DNA of 64,000 bases from Pedococcus bigeumensis (GCF_006438965.1 NZ_RCZM01000001.1:931097-995096); one strand, 5' to 3'; positions 8,885 to 17,396 are shown, counted from the first letter of the stretch. A program made the numbers and translations. The notes: a model not told the origin generated them from the letters alone.

Positions 8885-10150
8885 GTGCAGCTCGCCAACG
8901 CCCGTTACCGCCGCGTCCTCGCCAGTGCCGCCCTGCGGCGGGCGCTGGTGCTGGGCTTCCTGGTGCGCATCCCGATCTTCGGTGGCGGTGTGGTGCTGAC
9001 CCTGCACGTGGTCTCCCACCTCGGGCGGACCTACGGCGCGGCCGGCCTGGTCTCGGCGGCGGCGACGATCGCGATCGCCATCAGCGGGCCCTGGCGTGGC
9101 CGGCTGCTCGACCGTCGCGGTCTGCGGCGGGTGGTGCTGCCCTCGATCGTCGTGGCGGCCGTCTGCTGGTCGATCGCCCCCTTCATGTCCTACTGGTGGC
9201 TGCTCGCGCTCGCGGCCCTGGCGGGGCTGTTCGTCATCCCGTCGTTCTCGATCATCCGCCAGGCGGTCATCGCCGCGGTGCACGAGGACGACCGGCGCAC
9301 CGCGATCTCGCTGGACTCGGTGGCCGTCGAGCTGTCCTTCATGGTCGGCCCGGCTGCCGGCGTCTGGGCGGCCACCGTCTGGCCGACCCAGTGGGTGCTG
9401 TTCGTCATCGAGATGCTCGGGGTGCTGGCCGGTGTGCTGCTGTGGTTCGCCGACCCGGTCATGCGCGACGAGGCGGCCGAGCGGGCCGGGGACGCGTTGG
9501 TGGACGACGAGGGAGTGGGTGCGGCCGCCCCCCGCGTGGCGAGGTCGGTCTGGTTCCGAGCTCGCTTCATCGTGATCTGCCTCGCCGCCGCCGCGACCAC
9601 CCTGGTGCTCGGCGGCACCGACATCGCCATCGTGGCCGGGCTGCGTGAGTTCGACGCGCAGTCCTCGATCGGGTGGGTGCTGGCCGTGTGGGGCTTCGGG
9701 TCGCTCGTGGGTGGCCTGGTCTATGGCGGGGTGCAGAAGTCGATCTCGGCCTTCTGGCTGCTCGGTGGACTGGCCGTCGTCAGTGCTCCCATGGCGCTGG
9801 CCACGGGTGTGCCGACGCTCGCGCTGCTGTCGTTCGTGGCGGGGCTCTTCTGCGCACCCACCATCACGGCGACGGTCGACCAGGTCAGCCGGGTGGTCCC
9901 GGCCGTCGCGCGCGGAGAGGCGATGGGCTGGCACGGGTCGTTCATGACCGGCGGCATGGCGCTCGGCGCACCGTTGGCCGGTGTCGCCATCGACCGCCAG
10001 GGCTGGCAGGCGGGGTTCCTCGTCGTAGCAGCTGTCGGGCTGGTGGTGGCTCTCGTGGGTGCGGCCGCGACCTCCACGCGGGCCCGAAACCGTCGGGCCC
10101 GCGGCGGTGTGGATGACCTCACGAAGGCAGTGACCCGACTGTCGACCTGA
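8885..10150 (+). CDS. MFS transporter
   Basis: 421-residue major facilitator protein with about twelve membrane segments. ALVLGFLVRIPIFGGGVVLTLHVV is segment 1, and the loop GPWRGRLLDRRGLRRVVLP is the conserved loop between segments 2 and 3. A central hydrophilic stretch (VMRDEAAERAGDALVDDEG) separates the two halves. Substrate unknown; the general type matches actinobacterial drug-efflux proteins. Two starts are possible: GTG 8885, which follows CACAGT at leaderless spacing, and TTG 8849 with AGGAG ten bases upstream, adding 12 residues. I chose 8885 because the N-terminus then begins close to the first membrane segment. Confidence 0.8.
   Translation: MQLANARYRRVLASAALRRALVLGFLVRIPIFGGGVVLTLHVVSHLGRTYGAAGLVSAAATIAIAISGPWRGRLLDRRGLRRVVLPSIVVAAVCWSIAPFMSYWWLLALAALAGLFVIPSFSIIRQAVIAAVHEDDRRTAISLDSVAVELSFMVGPAAGVWAATVWPTQWVLFVIEMLGVLAGVLLWFADPVMRDEAAERAGDALVDDEGVGAAAPRVARSVWFRARFIVICLAAAATTLVLGGTDIAIVAGLREFDAQSSIGWVLAVWGFGSLVGGLVYGGVQKSISAFWLLGGLAVVSAPMALATGVPTLALLSFVAGLFCAPTITATVDQVSRVVPAVARGEAMGWHGSFMTGGMALGAPLAGVAIDRQGWQAGFLVVAAVGLVVALVGAAATSTRARNRRARGGVDDLTKAVTRLST
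10077..10103 (+). terminator. G+C hairpin inside the 3' end of the MFS gene
   Basis: Perfect 11-bp inverted repeat CGCGGGCCCGA / TCGGGCCCGCG with loop AACCG, located 16 codons before the stop. There is no T-run, so it may slow polymerase or protect mRNA ends rather than act as a classic terminator. Confidence 0.4.
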
Positions 10151-10320
10151 CGCCGCTTCGACGTCTGACCTAGGACAGATGCATGAGGTCCTGGCGATGC
10201 ATTCGGACGATGGGGTGAGGCCCGGTGCTGAGTACCGTCGGGACCGGGCCGGCCGAGCTGCGCGCAGGCACGGGTGTCGTTGGGACTGTCCTCGAGGCTG
10301 GCCCGAGAGGGGGGCTCGTC

Positions 10321-13017
10321 ATGCGGAGAACTCGCGCTATCGGCGTACTTGCTGCGGGGGTCACCGCCACAGCGAGCCTCTTGATCGCCGCACCGGCCGC
10401 AGTGCAGGCGGCTCCTGCGGGCGCACCGCACCTTCCGGACCTGCAGACCGTCGTCCCACTCGACGCCTTCTCGGTGGTGCAGGGATCCGCAGGTCGGGAG
10501 TTCCGCTACACGCACCTGGTGTACAACGCCGGACCCGGCCCACTCGAGGTCCAACCGGTGTACGACGACGTCACCGGCGGCTACCGCGGAACCCAGGAGG
10601 TGTTCACCCACAACGCGTCGGGACAGTGGAGCCAGGTGTCCCAGAGTCGGGTGCCGGACGTCTTCGAGTTCCATGCCGAGCACGGCCACTTCCACTTCCC
10701 GCTGGCCTCCTTCGGTCTCTACTCCGTTGCGGCCGACGGCGGGCTGGGGACTCCGGTGGCGCTGTCGCCGAAGGTGGGCTTCTGCATCGACGACTCCTAC
10801 ATCTACAACTCCCAGGTCGAGCACGCCGGCACCTTCGTCGGAACGCGAAGCAGCTGCACCGACCCCTCCGGCCTGAGAGGCATCTCCGTCGGCGGCGCAG
10901 ACGAGTACGACTACCGCGACCCGGGTCAGGCCATCCCCTTCGACGGCGTCCCGGATGGGACGTACTGGTTCAAGGCGGTGACCGACCCCAACAACGACTT
11001 CGCCGAGGCGAACGAGTCCAACAACGAGACCGACGTCAAGGTCACAGTGAGCGGATCGACGGTCACGGCGGGGGAGGTGCGCCGGCCCGACTCGTCGCCC
11101 CCCGCCAGCACACTCACGTCTCCCAGCGAGGGCGCGGTGGTCAAGGGCGTCGTCATCCTGAGCGCGACAACACCGGTCGCGAATGCTGCCAAGGTCGAGT
11201 TCGTCCTCGACGGACACGTTCTCGGTGCAGCCACCAGCACGGGCAGCCCCTACACGCGGTCGTGGGACACGACAGCACAGCTCGACGGCACCCACTGGCT
11301 GGCCGTGCGCGTCACGGACAACCAAGGACGCATCGGGACGTCGCCCGTCAGTGCCGTGACGGTGGGCAACATCGCACCGCCCCCCTCGAGCCTGCCTCTG
11401 GCCGTGGCCGCCAGCACCTTCAGCGATGGTGCCGGATCTCGATCGGCGAGCCTCTCCGGGCTCAAGGGCGGGAACCTCATCCTCGCCCTCGTTGCGGCCG
11501 ACGGTCCCCCTGGTGCGCCGCAGTCGGTCACCGTCACGGGGTCCGGTCTGACGTGGTCGGTGGCGCGTCGGGCCAACACCAGCACGGGGACGTCCGAGAT
11601 CTGGAAGGCGGTGCTGCCCGCCTTGTCGACAGCGGTCACCGCCACCGCTGTCCCCGGGGGCGGCTCCTTCCACACATCGATGACCCTGCTGGCCTTCGAC
11701 GGGTCCGCAGGGGTGGGCACCGGTGCCATCGCCAGCGCCCCGACGGGTGCCGCGGGTACCAGTGTCGCCACCACGAAGCCCGGCTCATGGATCTTCGGTG
11801 TCGGGAACGACTGGGATGGTGCGACAGCCAGGACCCTGGCTGCAGGTCAGCTGATCCGCCACCAGTGGGTGGACACCTCGATCGGCGACACCTTCTGGTC
11901 CCAGTCGACCACCGCACCAACCGCGGCCCAGGGCACTGTCGTCCCGCTCGGCACCACGGCCCCGAGCAACCACCAGTGGAACCTGGCGGCGGTCGAGGTG
12001 CTCGCGTCGAGCACGAGCCCGCCGCCGGTCGACGACGTCCCGCCCACGGTGCAGATCACGGACCCCGGAGCGAACGCCGTCGTCAGCGGGACGACCGTCG
12101 TGGGTGCCACCGCTGCGGACACCTCCGGTGTGGCCTCCGTGTCGTTCTTCCTGGACGGGGCGGCCCTGGGCGCTCCTGACACCACCCCCCCGTTCACGGT
12201 CGGCTGGGACACGACCGCCGCACCCGCAGGGAGTCATTCCCTGACGGCGAAGGCGCGGGATGCGACCGGAAACATCGGCACCTCGGCTGCGGTTCCGGTC
12301 ACGGTGGACAACTCGGCGCGGGCTCCCGCCGTCATCCGTATCGACGCACGGGCCACCAAGCAGGCCACCGGCACCCTGCAGGCGACCGGCGTCACGACTC
12401 CGACTTCGGCTGACACCCTCGTGGCCTTCGTGGCGTTCGACGGGCCTGCGGGAGCCGGGCGCCAGACCGCGGTCGTCTCCGGCGCCGGGGTGACCTGGAC
12501 CCTGGTCAAGCGCGCGAACACCCAGTCCGGTGACAGCGAGATCTGGACGGCTCGACCGGTCAGAACCCTGAGCAACGCGACCATCACGGCGAGCCCGGCG
12601 GTGGCGGGTTACCACGGGCTCCTCACGGTACTGGCCTTCGCGGGAGCCGACGGAGTCTCGGTCGCAGGCGCGGCCGGCGCGCCCAGCGGGGCCCCCTCCA
12701 TCTACCTCCCGGGCGTGGAACGGGGTTCCTGGGTGTTCGCCGTGGGCAACGACTGGGACCGCGCCGCGTCGCGCTCAGTGGTCGGCGGGCAGGTGCTGCA
12801 GCAACAGAACCTCGTCACCAGCTCCGGCAACACCTTCTGGGTGCAGTCGACGGCGGCGCCGAACCCGGGCCTCAGCCTCGTCACGATCGCCGACACCGCC
12901 CCTGTGACCGACCAGTGGAACTACGCCGCCGTCGCGGTCCGTGCCGCGTCGGGGACGTCCAGCCGCGCCTTCTCGAAGCTGCTGGGACACACGTGGGTCA
13001 GACGACCGAGCCGGTGA
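10321..13017 (+). CDS. Secreted lysyl oxidase-like protein with Ig-like domains and duplicated C-terminal modules
   Basis: 898 residues. Residues 1-30 form a signal peptide (MRRTRAIGVLAAG..., cleavage after AVQA). Residues ~35-240 resemble the lysyl oxidase domain, a copper amine oxidase of protein lysines: the histidine cluster FHAEHGHFHF (H118, H121, H123, H125), FCIDDSY, and the C-terminal strand YWFKAVTDPNNDFAEANESNNE. Then come an Ig-like domain (~262-345), a ~190-residue beta-rich module, a second Ig-like domain (~578-650) and a second copy of the module. The two modules share VTGSGLTWSVARRANT/VSGAGVTWTLVKRANT, SEIW and GNDWD. No sortase motif or C-terminal helix, so it is probably released or wall-associated. 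ATG 10321 is chosen because it starts the signal peptide and has GAGAGGGG upstream. Its last 20 bases overlap the convergent DUF1844 gene. Confidence 0.75.
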   Translation: MRRTRAIGVLAAGVTATASLLIAAPAAVQAAPAGAPHLPDLQTVVPLDAFSVVQGSAGREFRYTHLVYNAGPGPLEVQPVYDDVTGGYRGTQEVFTHNASGQWSQVSQSRVPDVFEFHAEHGHFHFPLASFGLYSVAADGGLGTPVALSPKVGFCIDDSYIYNSQVEHAGTFVGTRSSCTDPSGLRGISVGGADEYDYRDPGQAIPFDGVPDGTYWFKAVTDPNNDFAEANESNNETDVKVTVSGSTVTAGEVRRPDSSPPASTLTSPSEGAVVKGVVILSATTPVANAAKVEFVLDGHVLGAATSTGSPYTRSWDTTAQLDGTHWLAVRVTDNQGRIGTSPVSAVTVGNIAPPPSSLPLAVAASTFSDGAGSRSASLSGLKGGNLILALVAADGPPGAPQSVTVTGSGLTWSVARRANTSTGTSEIWKAVLPALSTAVTATAVPGGGSFHTSMTLLAFDGSAGVGTGAIASAPTGAAGTSVATTKPGSWIFGVGNDWDGATARTLAAGQLIRHQWVDTSIGDTFWSQSTTAPTAAQGTVVPLGTTAPSNHQWNLAAVEVLASSTSPPPVDDVPPTVQITDPGANAVVSGTTVVGATAADTSGVASVSFFLDGAALGAPDTTPPFTVGWDTTAAPAGSHSLTAKARDATGNIGTSAAVPVTVDNSARAPAVIRIDARATKQATGTLQATGVTTPTSADTLVAFVAFDGPAGAGRQTAVVSGAGVTWTLVKRANTQSGDSEIWTARPVRTLSNATITASPAVAGYHGLLTVLAFAGADGVSVAGAAGAPSGAPSIYLPGVERGSWVFAVGNDWDRAASRSVVGGQVLQQQNLVTSSGNTFWVQSTAAPNPGLSLVTIADTAPVTDQWNYAAVAVRAASGTSSRAFSKLLGHTWVRRPSR

Positions 13018-13396
13018 GCTTCTCGCCCGGACCCTGGCCCGGCGGGTCCTGGATCACCGACGCCTCACGGAAGGCGAGCTGCAGCGACTTCAGCCCGTCC
13101 CGCAGGGGAGCGGCGTGCTGGCTGCCCAGGTCTGGAGCCGCTGCGGTGATCAGGCCGGCGAGGGCGCTGATCAGCCGGCGCGCCTCGTCCAGGTCGAGGT
13201 GTTCGCGGGCATCGGGGCCTTCGGCCAGTCCACACTTGACCGCGGCCGCACTCATCAGGTGGATGGCGGCGGTGGTGATCACCTCGACGGCGGGCACCTC
13301 GGCGATGTCGCGGGTGGCCTGCTCGTGACCTGCGGCGACACCCTGTTGGGTGCCGGGGCCGGGCCCCTCGGGGGAATTGGGAGATTCGGTGCTCAC
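12998..13396 (-). CDS. DUF1844 domain protein
   Basis: 132 residues on the minus strand, GTG start at 13396. An N-terminal disordered stretch (STESPNSPEGPGPGTQQG) precedes a helical domain: VEVITTAAIHLMSAAAVKCGL, then ARRLISALAGLITAAAPDLG and LRDGLKSLQLAFREAS. This matches DUF1844, a small conserved actinobacterial protein commonly encoded beside infC, of unknown function. AAGGCT on its strand six bases before the GTG suits a leaderless transcript. It is divergent from infC and overlaps the end of the lysyl-oxidase-like gene by 20 nt. Confidence 0.8.
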   Translation of the reverse strand: MSTESPNSPEGPGPGTQQGVAAGHEQATRDIAEVPAVEVITTAAIHLMSAAAVKCGLAEGPDAREHLDLDEARRLISALAGLITAAAPDLGSQHAAPLRDGLKSLQLAFREASVIQDPPGQGPGEKLTGSVV

Positions 13397-13545
13397 GCTG
13401 GTAGCCTTGCAGATCGACCGGCCGTGTCCATCGTCGGGTGACCTGAGAGGGTGACCCAGCACCGGGCCCGGTGTGCAAGCGAAGCAGCACCTGCTTCCAC
13501 CCGCGTCAGCCTCACGGTTGCCGGGTCAACGAGGTCACTTGAGGC

Positions 13546-13576
13546 GTATGCCGTGGGCGCGAGCCACGCGGCATAC
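13546..13576 (+). repeat. Inverted GTATGCCG pair in the infC leader
   Basis: GTATGCCG (13546-13553) and CGGCATAC (13569-13576) face each other, with flanking TGG/CCA able to pair as well, giving an imperfect hairpin of about 11 bp. It lies upstream of infC and resembles the aspS terminator pair at 62081-62117. Confidence 0.6.
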
Positions 13577-13695
13577 CGCACCTTTGGTGACACTCGTGAA
13601 CGGATCAGGTGAGGCTTTCCGCGCAACGGCGACGGGGAGCCTTTCTTCGTTGCTGCGGCCGGACGGTGAGCACCAACACACACTGAACTTTCAGC

Positions 13696-13702
13696 AGAGG
13701 AG
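13696..13702 (+). promoter_or_regulatory. Shine-Dalgarno that fixes the ATC start of infC
   Basis: AGAGGAG lies seven bases before ATC 13710. No ATG, GTG or TTG occurs at suitable distance in the infC frame, and the protein matches IF3 from its second residue ([16 protein letters not shown]), so this site decides the unusual start. Confidence 0.75.
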
Positions 13703-13709
13703 CACCAAC

Positions 13710-14690
13710 ATCAGCGAACCTCGCATCAACGACCGCATTCGGGTTCCCGAAGTGCGGTTGGTTGGCCCCAACGGAGAACAGGTCGGCATCGTGCGCGTCG
13801 AAGACGCGCTGCGTCTGGCTGCCGAGGCTGACCTCGACCTCGTCGAGGTTGCCCCGATGGCCAAGCCTCCCGTCGCCAAGCTCATGGACTTCGGCAAGTT
13901 CAAGTACGAGGCGGCACTCAAGGCTCGCGAAGCGCGCAAGAACCAGGTCAACACGGTCATCAAGGAGATCAAGCTCCGCCCGAAGATCGACCCGCACGAC
14001 TATGGCACGAAGAAGGGCCACGTCGAGCGGTTCCTCAAGGGTGGCGACAAGGTCAAGGTGACGATCATGTTCCGCGGACGCGAGCAGTCGCGCCCCGAGC
14101 TGGGTTTCCGCCTGCTCCAGCGCCTCGCCGAGGACGTCATCGAGCTGGGCACGGTCGAGTCGGCTCCCAAGCAGGACGGCCGCAACATGATCATGGTGCT
14201 CGGCCCGACCAAGAAGAAGTCCGAGGCGATGGCCGAACAGCGCCGGGCCCGCACGGCTGGCCCCGCGCACTCCGACGACGCCGCGCACGCGGACGACGCC
14301 GGCCACGCGCAGGACGCCCCGGCCGTCGACCACGTGCAGGAAGCCCCGGTCGAGACCGCTGTTGAGCCCACCGCTGTTGAGCCCACCGCCGTTGAGCCCA
14401 CGGCCGTTGAGCCCGCGGCCGTTGAGCCCGCGGCCGTTGAGCCCGCTGCCGTTGAGCCCACGGCCGTTGAGCCCACGGCCGTTGAGCCCACCGCCCCCGA
14501 GGCGGCGACGCCCGAGCCGGCCAAGCCTGCAGCAGCCAAGCCCACAGCAGCCAAGCCCACGGCGGCCAAGCCCGTCGCGGCAAAGCCCGTCGCAGCGAAG
14601 CCCACGGCAGCCAAGCCCACGGCGGCGAAGCCGGCACCAGCCAAGCCCACGGCAGCCAAGCCCGCGGCGAAGGCGGAGCCGGCCAGCTGA
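13710..14690 (+). CDS. infC: Translation initiation factor IF-3 with ATC start and long repetitive tail
   Basis: 326 residues. IF3 binds the 30S subunit, prevents 50S joining and checks the start codon. Residues 1-170 are a complete IF3: N-domain [19 protein letters not shown], the linker [19 protein letters not shown], and C-domain [39 protein letters not shown]. Residues 171-326 are an added disordered tail: an Asp/His/Ala stretch, about ten [10 protein letters not shown] pentapeptides (217-262) and about ten AAKPT-type units (271-318). The start codon is ATC, a weak codon typical of infC that lets IF3 discriminate against its own mRNA. It heads the infC-rpmI-rplT operon. Confidence 0.95.
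   Translation: MSEPRINDRIRVPEVRLVGPNGEQVGIVRVEDALRLAAEADLDLVEVAPMAKPPVAKLMDFGKFKYEAALKAREARKNQVNTVIKEIKLRPKIDPHDYGTKKGHVERFLKGGDKVKVTIMFRGREQSRPELGFRLLQRLAEDVIELGTVESAPKQDGRNMIMVLGPTKKKSEAMAEQRRARTAGPAHSDDAAHADDAGHAQDAPAVDHVQEAPVETAVEPTAVEPTAVEPTAVEPAAVEPAAVEPAAVEPTAVEPTAVEPTAPEAATPEPAKPAAAKPTAAKPTAAKPVAAKPVAAKPTAAKPTAAKPAPAKPTAAKPAAKAEPAS
14358..14663 (+). repeat. 15-bp tandem repeats coding the IF-3 tail
   Basis: Two arrays: roughly nine GTTGAGCCCACGGCC-like units (14358-14495) coding AVEPT/A, then AAGCCCACGGCAGCC-like units (14520-14663) coding AKPTA. The units are in frame, so copy number can vary without disrupting the protein. Confidence 0.85.
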
Positions 14691-14756
14691 GCCGGTTCCA
14701 CCCCGAACCACACGCACGAACGACACACGGCAACACCAACACAAGGAGATCGGCCC

Positions 14757-14951
14757 ATGCCGAAGATGAAGACGCACTCTGGCGCGAAGAAGCGCTTCCG
14801 CCTCACCGGCACCGGCAAGGTCATGCGTGAGCAGGCGGGCGGCCGCCACCTGCTCGAGCACAAGTCCTCGCGGTTCACCCGCTCGATCGCCAACGATGTC
14901 CAGGTGTCAAAGCCTGACGCCAAGAAGGTCAAGAAGCTTCTCGGCAAGTAA
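14757..14951 (+). CDS. rpmI: 50S ribosomal protein L35
   Basis: 64 residues, the standard L35 length. [20 protein letters not shown] and the [12 protein letters not shown] block are the family signature. Preceded by AAGGAG at good spacing from ATG 14757. It sits between infC and rplT in the conserved translation operon. Confidence 0.97.
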   Translation: MPKMKTHSGAKKRFRLTGTGKVMREQAGGRHLLEHKSSRFTRSIANDVQVSKPDAKKVKKLLGK

Positions 14952-15029
14952 GGCCGACCCACCCACCCCCATTGTTCGGCCGGGCCCAGAACAGCCCGTG
15001 CTAGCAGTTAGACAGCAAGGAGAACTCAC

Positions 15030-15416
15030 GTGGCACGCGTGAAGCGGGCAGTAAACGCCCAGAAGAAGCGCCGGGTCGTCCTCGAGCGCGCCAGCGGTTA
15101 CCGCGGTCAGCGCTCGCGGCTCTACCGCAAGGCCAAGGAGCAGGTCACCCACTCCCTCGGGTACGCCTACCGCGACCGTCGCGCCCGCAAGGGTGACTTC
15201 CGTCGCCTGTGGATCCAGCGGATCAACGCCGGCGCCCGCGCGAACGGCATGACCTACAACCGGTTCATCCAGGGCCTCAAGGCCGCGGAGATCGAGGTCG
15301 ACCGTCGCATGCTGGCCGAGCTCGCCGTCAACGACGAGGCTGCCTTCACGGCCCTCGTCGAGATCGCCCGCGCCAACGTGCCGGCGACCACGGAGACCGC
15401 GGCCGCGTCGGCCTGA
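15030..15416 (+). CDS. rplT: 50S ribosomal protein L20
   Basis: 128 residues with GTG start (ACGTGGCACGCG context, AAGGAG upstream). [54 protein letters not shown] and [12 protein letters not shown] are all L20 signatures. L20 binds 23S rRNA early in 50S assembly and in some bacteria represses this operon. The last ~10 residues ([11 protein letters not shown]) form a short low-complexity tail. Confidence 0.97.
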   Translation: MARVKRAVNAQKKRRVVLERASGYRGQRSRLYRKAKEQVTHSLGYAYRDRRARKGDFRRLWIQRINAGARANGMTYNRFIQGLKAAEIEVDRRMLAELAVNDEAAFTALVEIARANVPATTETAAASA

Positions 15417-15478
15417 TCGACCAAGCACACTCCGAGCGCCGGGACATGCCCCCGCCGACCCACCGCGAACCTCCTGTG

Positions 15479-16267
15479 ATGACCAATCCAGGGGCTGACC
15501 GGGTGAAGTCGGTGCGGGCACTGTCCCGGCGCTCAGTGCGTGACAAGACCGGCCGGTTCCTCGTCGAAGGGCCTCAGTCGGTCCGTGAGGTGGTCGCTCA
15601 CCGGCCAGAGCTGGTCGTCGACCTCTACCTCACCGCGGAGTCCCGCGCGCGGCACGCCGACATCGTCGCTGCCGCCGAGGCGGCCGACCTCTATCTGCAC
15701 GAGGTGACCGACGAGGTCCTCGCCGCGATGTGCGACACCCTTGCGCCCCAGGGGCTGGCTGCCGTATGCCGCGTGGTCACCGCCACCCTCGACGACGTGC
15801 TCGCGGGGCAGCCACGGCTGCTGGTGCTGCTGACCAACGTGCGGGATCCCGGCAACGCGGGCACCGTCATCCGTGGCGCGGACGCGGCCGGTGCCGCTGC
15901 GGTCCTCGTCAGCGACGCGTCGGTCGACGTGCATGCGCCCAAGGTGGTGCGCTCGACCGCGGGTTCGCTGTTCCACCTGCCGCTGGTGACCGGGCTGCCG
16001 GTCGAGGAGACGCTGGTTCGGCTGCGGGAGGCCGGAATCCGCGTGCTGGCGGCCGACGGCGCCGGCACGACCCTGCTGCCGGACGTGGACCTGTCCGGAC
16101 CGCACGTCTGGGTGATGGGCAACGAGGCGTGGGGACTCGAGGAGTCGGTGCGCGACCAGTGCGACGAGGTGGTCCGCGTCCCCATCTACGGCAAGGCCGA
16201 GTCGCTCAACCTCGCGATGGCCGCCACGGTGTGCCTCTACGCCTCTGCGGCGGCACACAACCGTTAA
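15479..16267 (+). CDS. TrmH/SpoU-family rRNA 2'-O-methyltransferase
   Basis: 262 residues. N-terminal substrate-binding domain (VKSVRALSRRSVRDKTGRFLVEGPQ) followed by the SPOUT domain with its three motifs: VLLTNVRDPGNAGTVIRGADAAG (motif 1), HVWVMGNEAWGLEESV (motif 2) and RVPIYGKAESLNLAMAATVCLY (motif 3, SAM knot). This matches the tsnR-like methyltransferase that follows rplT in many actinobacteria (Rv1644 position), acting on rRNA with S-adenosylmethionine. Which nucleotide is modified cannot be told. ATG 15479 has no clear SD; an in-frame ATG at 15446 would add 11 residues. Confidence 0.9.
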   Translation: MTNPGADRVKSVRALSRRSVRDKTGRFLVEGPQSVREVVAHRPELVVDLYLTAESRARHADIVAAAEAADLYLHEVTDEVLAAMCDTLAPQGLAAVCRVVTATLDDVLAGQPRLLVLLTNVRDPGNAGTVIRGADAAGAAAVLVSDASVDVHAPKVVRSTAGSLFHLPLVTGLPVEETLVRLREAGIRVLAADGAGTTLLPDVDLSGPHVWVMGNEAWGLEESVRDQCDEVVRVPIYGKAESLNLAMAATVCLYASAAAHNR

Positions 16268-16270
16268 GGT
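16265..16270 (+). promoter_or_regulatory. Candidate leaderless -10 box of the histidine kinase
   Basis: TAAGGT overlaps the TAA stop of the methyltransferase gene and lies seven bases before the kinase ATG at 16278, with no Shine-Dalgarno between. This fits a leaderless promoter. Confidence 0.4.
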
Positions 16271-16277
16271 CGGCGCC

Positions 16278-17396
16278 ATGGACTTCACGCCCGGGCAGCT
16301 GATGGACAACGAGTCCGCCGGCCTCGCTGCGGAGCTGATCCCCGACGGCCTGGTCGCCGCTGACGGTGACGGCAAGATCCTGTTCCTCAACCGTCGCGCC
16401 ACGCGCATCCTCGGACGATCCCGCGAGGAGCTCATCGGCGCTGACATCCGCGAGGCGGTCGACCTGCAGGACAGTGACGGCACGTCCTGGTGGGTTGTCA
16501 CCAACCCGTGGGGCGGGCTGCGGATCCGCACCGGCCACCGCGAGAAGCTGCTCATGCTGCGCAACAACGGCCGTGAGGTGCTGGTGACCGCGAAGTACCT
16601 CCGGCCGGGACGCAACCAGCCAGTGAACCGTGTCAACATCCTGATGCGTGACGCGGCGTACCGCCGCCGCGCCGAGGCCGAGAACGCCGCCGTCATCTCG
16701 ACCGTTGCCCACGAGCTGCGGTCCCCGCTGACCTCGGTGAAGGGCTTCTCCTCGACCCTGCTCCGTCGGTGGGACCGGTTCACCGACGACCAGAAGCGGC
16801 TGATGATCGAGACCATCGAGGCGGATGCCGACCGCGTCACCCGGCTGATCACCGAGCTCCTCGACGTGTCGCGCATCGACTCCGGACGGCTGCAGATCCG
16901 ACCGCTGCCTATCGACGTCTCCGCGGTGTTCCACCGGCACATCGAGCGCGCAGTGGCCAGCGGCCATGAGCGTGACCGGTTCTCCGTCGAGGTGGCCGAC
17001 GAGCTGCCCGAGGTGTGGGCCGACCCGGACCGGCTCGACCAGATCCTGTCCAACCTCATCGAGAACGCGTTCCGGCACGGCGAAGGAGTCGTCACGCTGT
17101 CGGCCCAGCACTCGGACGACGGTGCCCAGCGGGTGCTGGAGTCCAAGGGGCACAACGCGATCGGCGTCGACCTGCTCATCGCCGACCAGGGCAAGGGGAT
17201 CGCGGCCGACCACCGCAACCTCGTCTTCAGCCGGTTCTGGCACGGGTCCGGCCGGGGGAGCACCGGCCTGGGCCTGTACGTCGTCAAGGGGCTCGTCGAG
17301 GCTCACGGCGGGCGGGTGCAGGTCGAGGACGCGACCGGTGGGGGTGCCCAGTTCCGGATCAGCCTGCCCTCCGAAGCACCCGACTACCTCGCCTGA
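16278..17396 (+). CDS. PAS-domain sensor histidine kinase (orphan)
   Basis: 372 residues, no membrane segments, so a cytoplasmic sensor. Residues ~14-75 form a PAS domain (LIPDGLVAADGDGKILFLNRRATRILG). HisKA follows with the phospho-accepting H145 in STVAHELRSPLTSVKGFS and a dimerisation helix pair. The ATPase domain shows the N box (QILSNLIENAFRHG), G1 (LLIADQGKGIA), F box and G2 (GSTGLGLYVVKGLVEAHGG). The H-box plus complete ATPase predict an active kinase. No response regulator lies nearby, so the partner is elsewhere. The ligand of the PAS domain is unknown. Confidence 0.92.
   Translation: MDFTPGQLMDNESAGLAAELIPDGLVAADGDGKILFLNRRATRILGRSREELIGADIREAVDLQDSDGTSWWVVTNPWGGLRIRTGHREKLLMLRNNGREVLVTAKYLRPGRNQPVNRVNILMRDAAYRRRAEAENAAVISTVAHELRSPLTSVKGFSSTLLRRWDRFTDDQKRLMIETIEADADRVTRLITELLDVSRIDSGRLQIRPLPIDVSAVFHRHIERAVASGHERDRFSVEVADELPEVWADPDRLDQILSNLIENAFRHGEGVVTLSAQHSDDGAQRVLESKGHNAIGVDLLIADQGKGIAADHRNLVFSRFWHGSGRGSTGLGLYVVKGLVEAHGGRVQVEDATGGGAQFRISLPSEAPDYLA

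Larger units (their letters stand above)
13397..13709 (+). promoter_or_regulatory. infC leader region, 313 nt without a gene
   Basis: Contains no plausible protein gene. TAGCCT (13402-13407) could be the infC -10 box, but it overlaps the AAGGCT of the divergent gene on the other strand. A hairpin at 13546-13576 is formed by inverted copies of GTATGCCG. Near the end GTGAGCACCAACAC (13669-13682) is nearly repeated as GGAGCACCAACATC at the real start (13699-13712), a possible decoy ribosome site. infC operons in other bacteria are controlled through such leaders by IF3 or L20; which mechanism works here cannot be told. Confidence 0.45.

Noticed and set aside
13669-13682. GTG 13669 (GTGAGCACCAACAC) as an infC start
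   Set aside because: Not in the infC frame; the likeness to the true start region may be a decoy or chance duplication.
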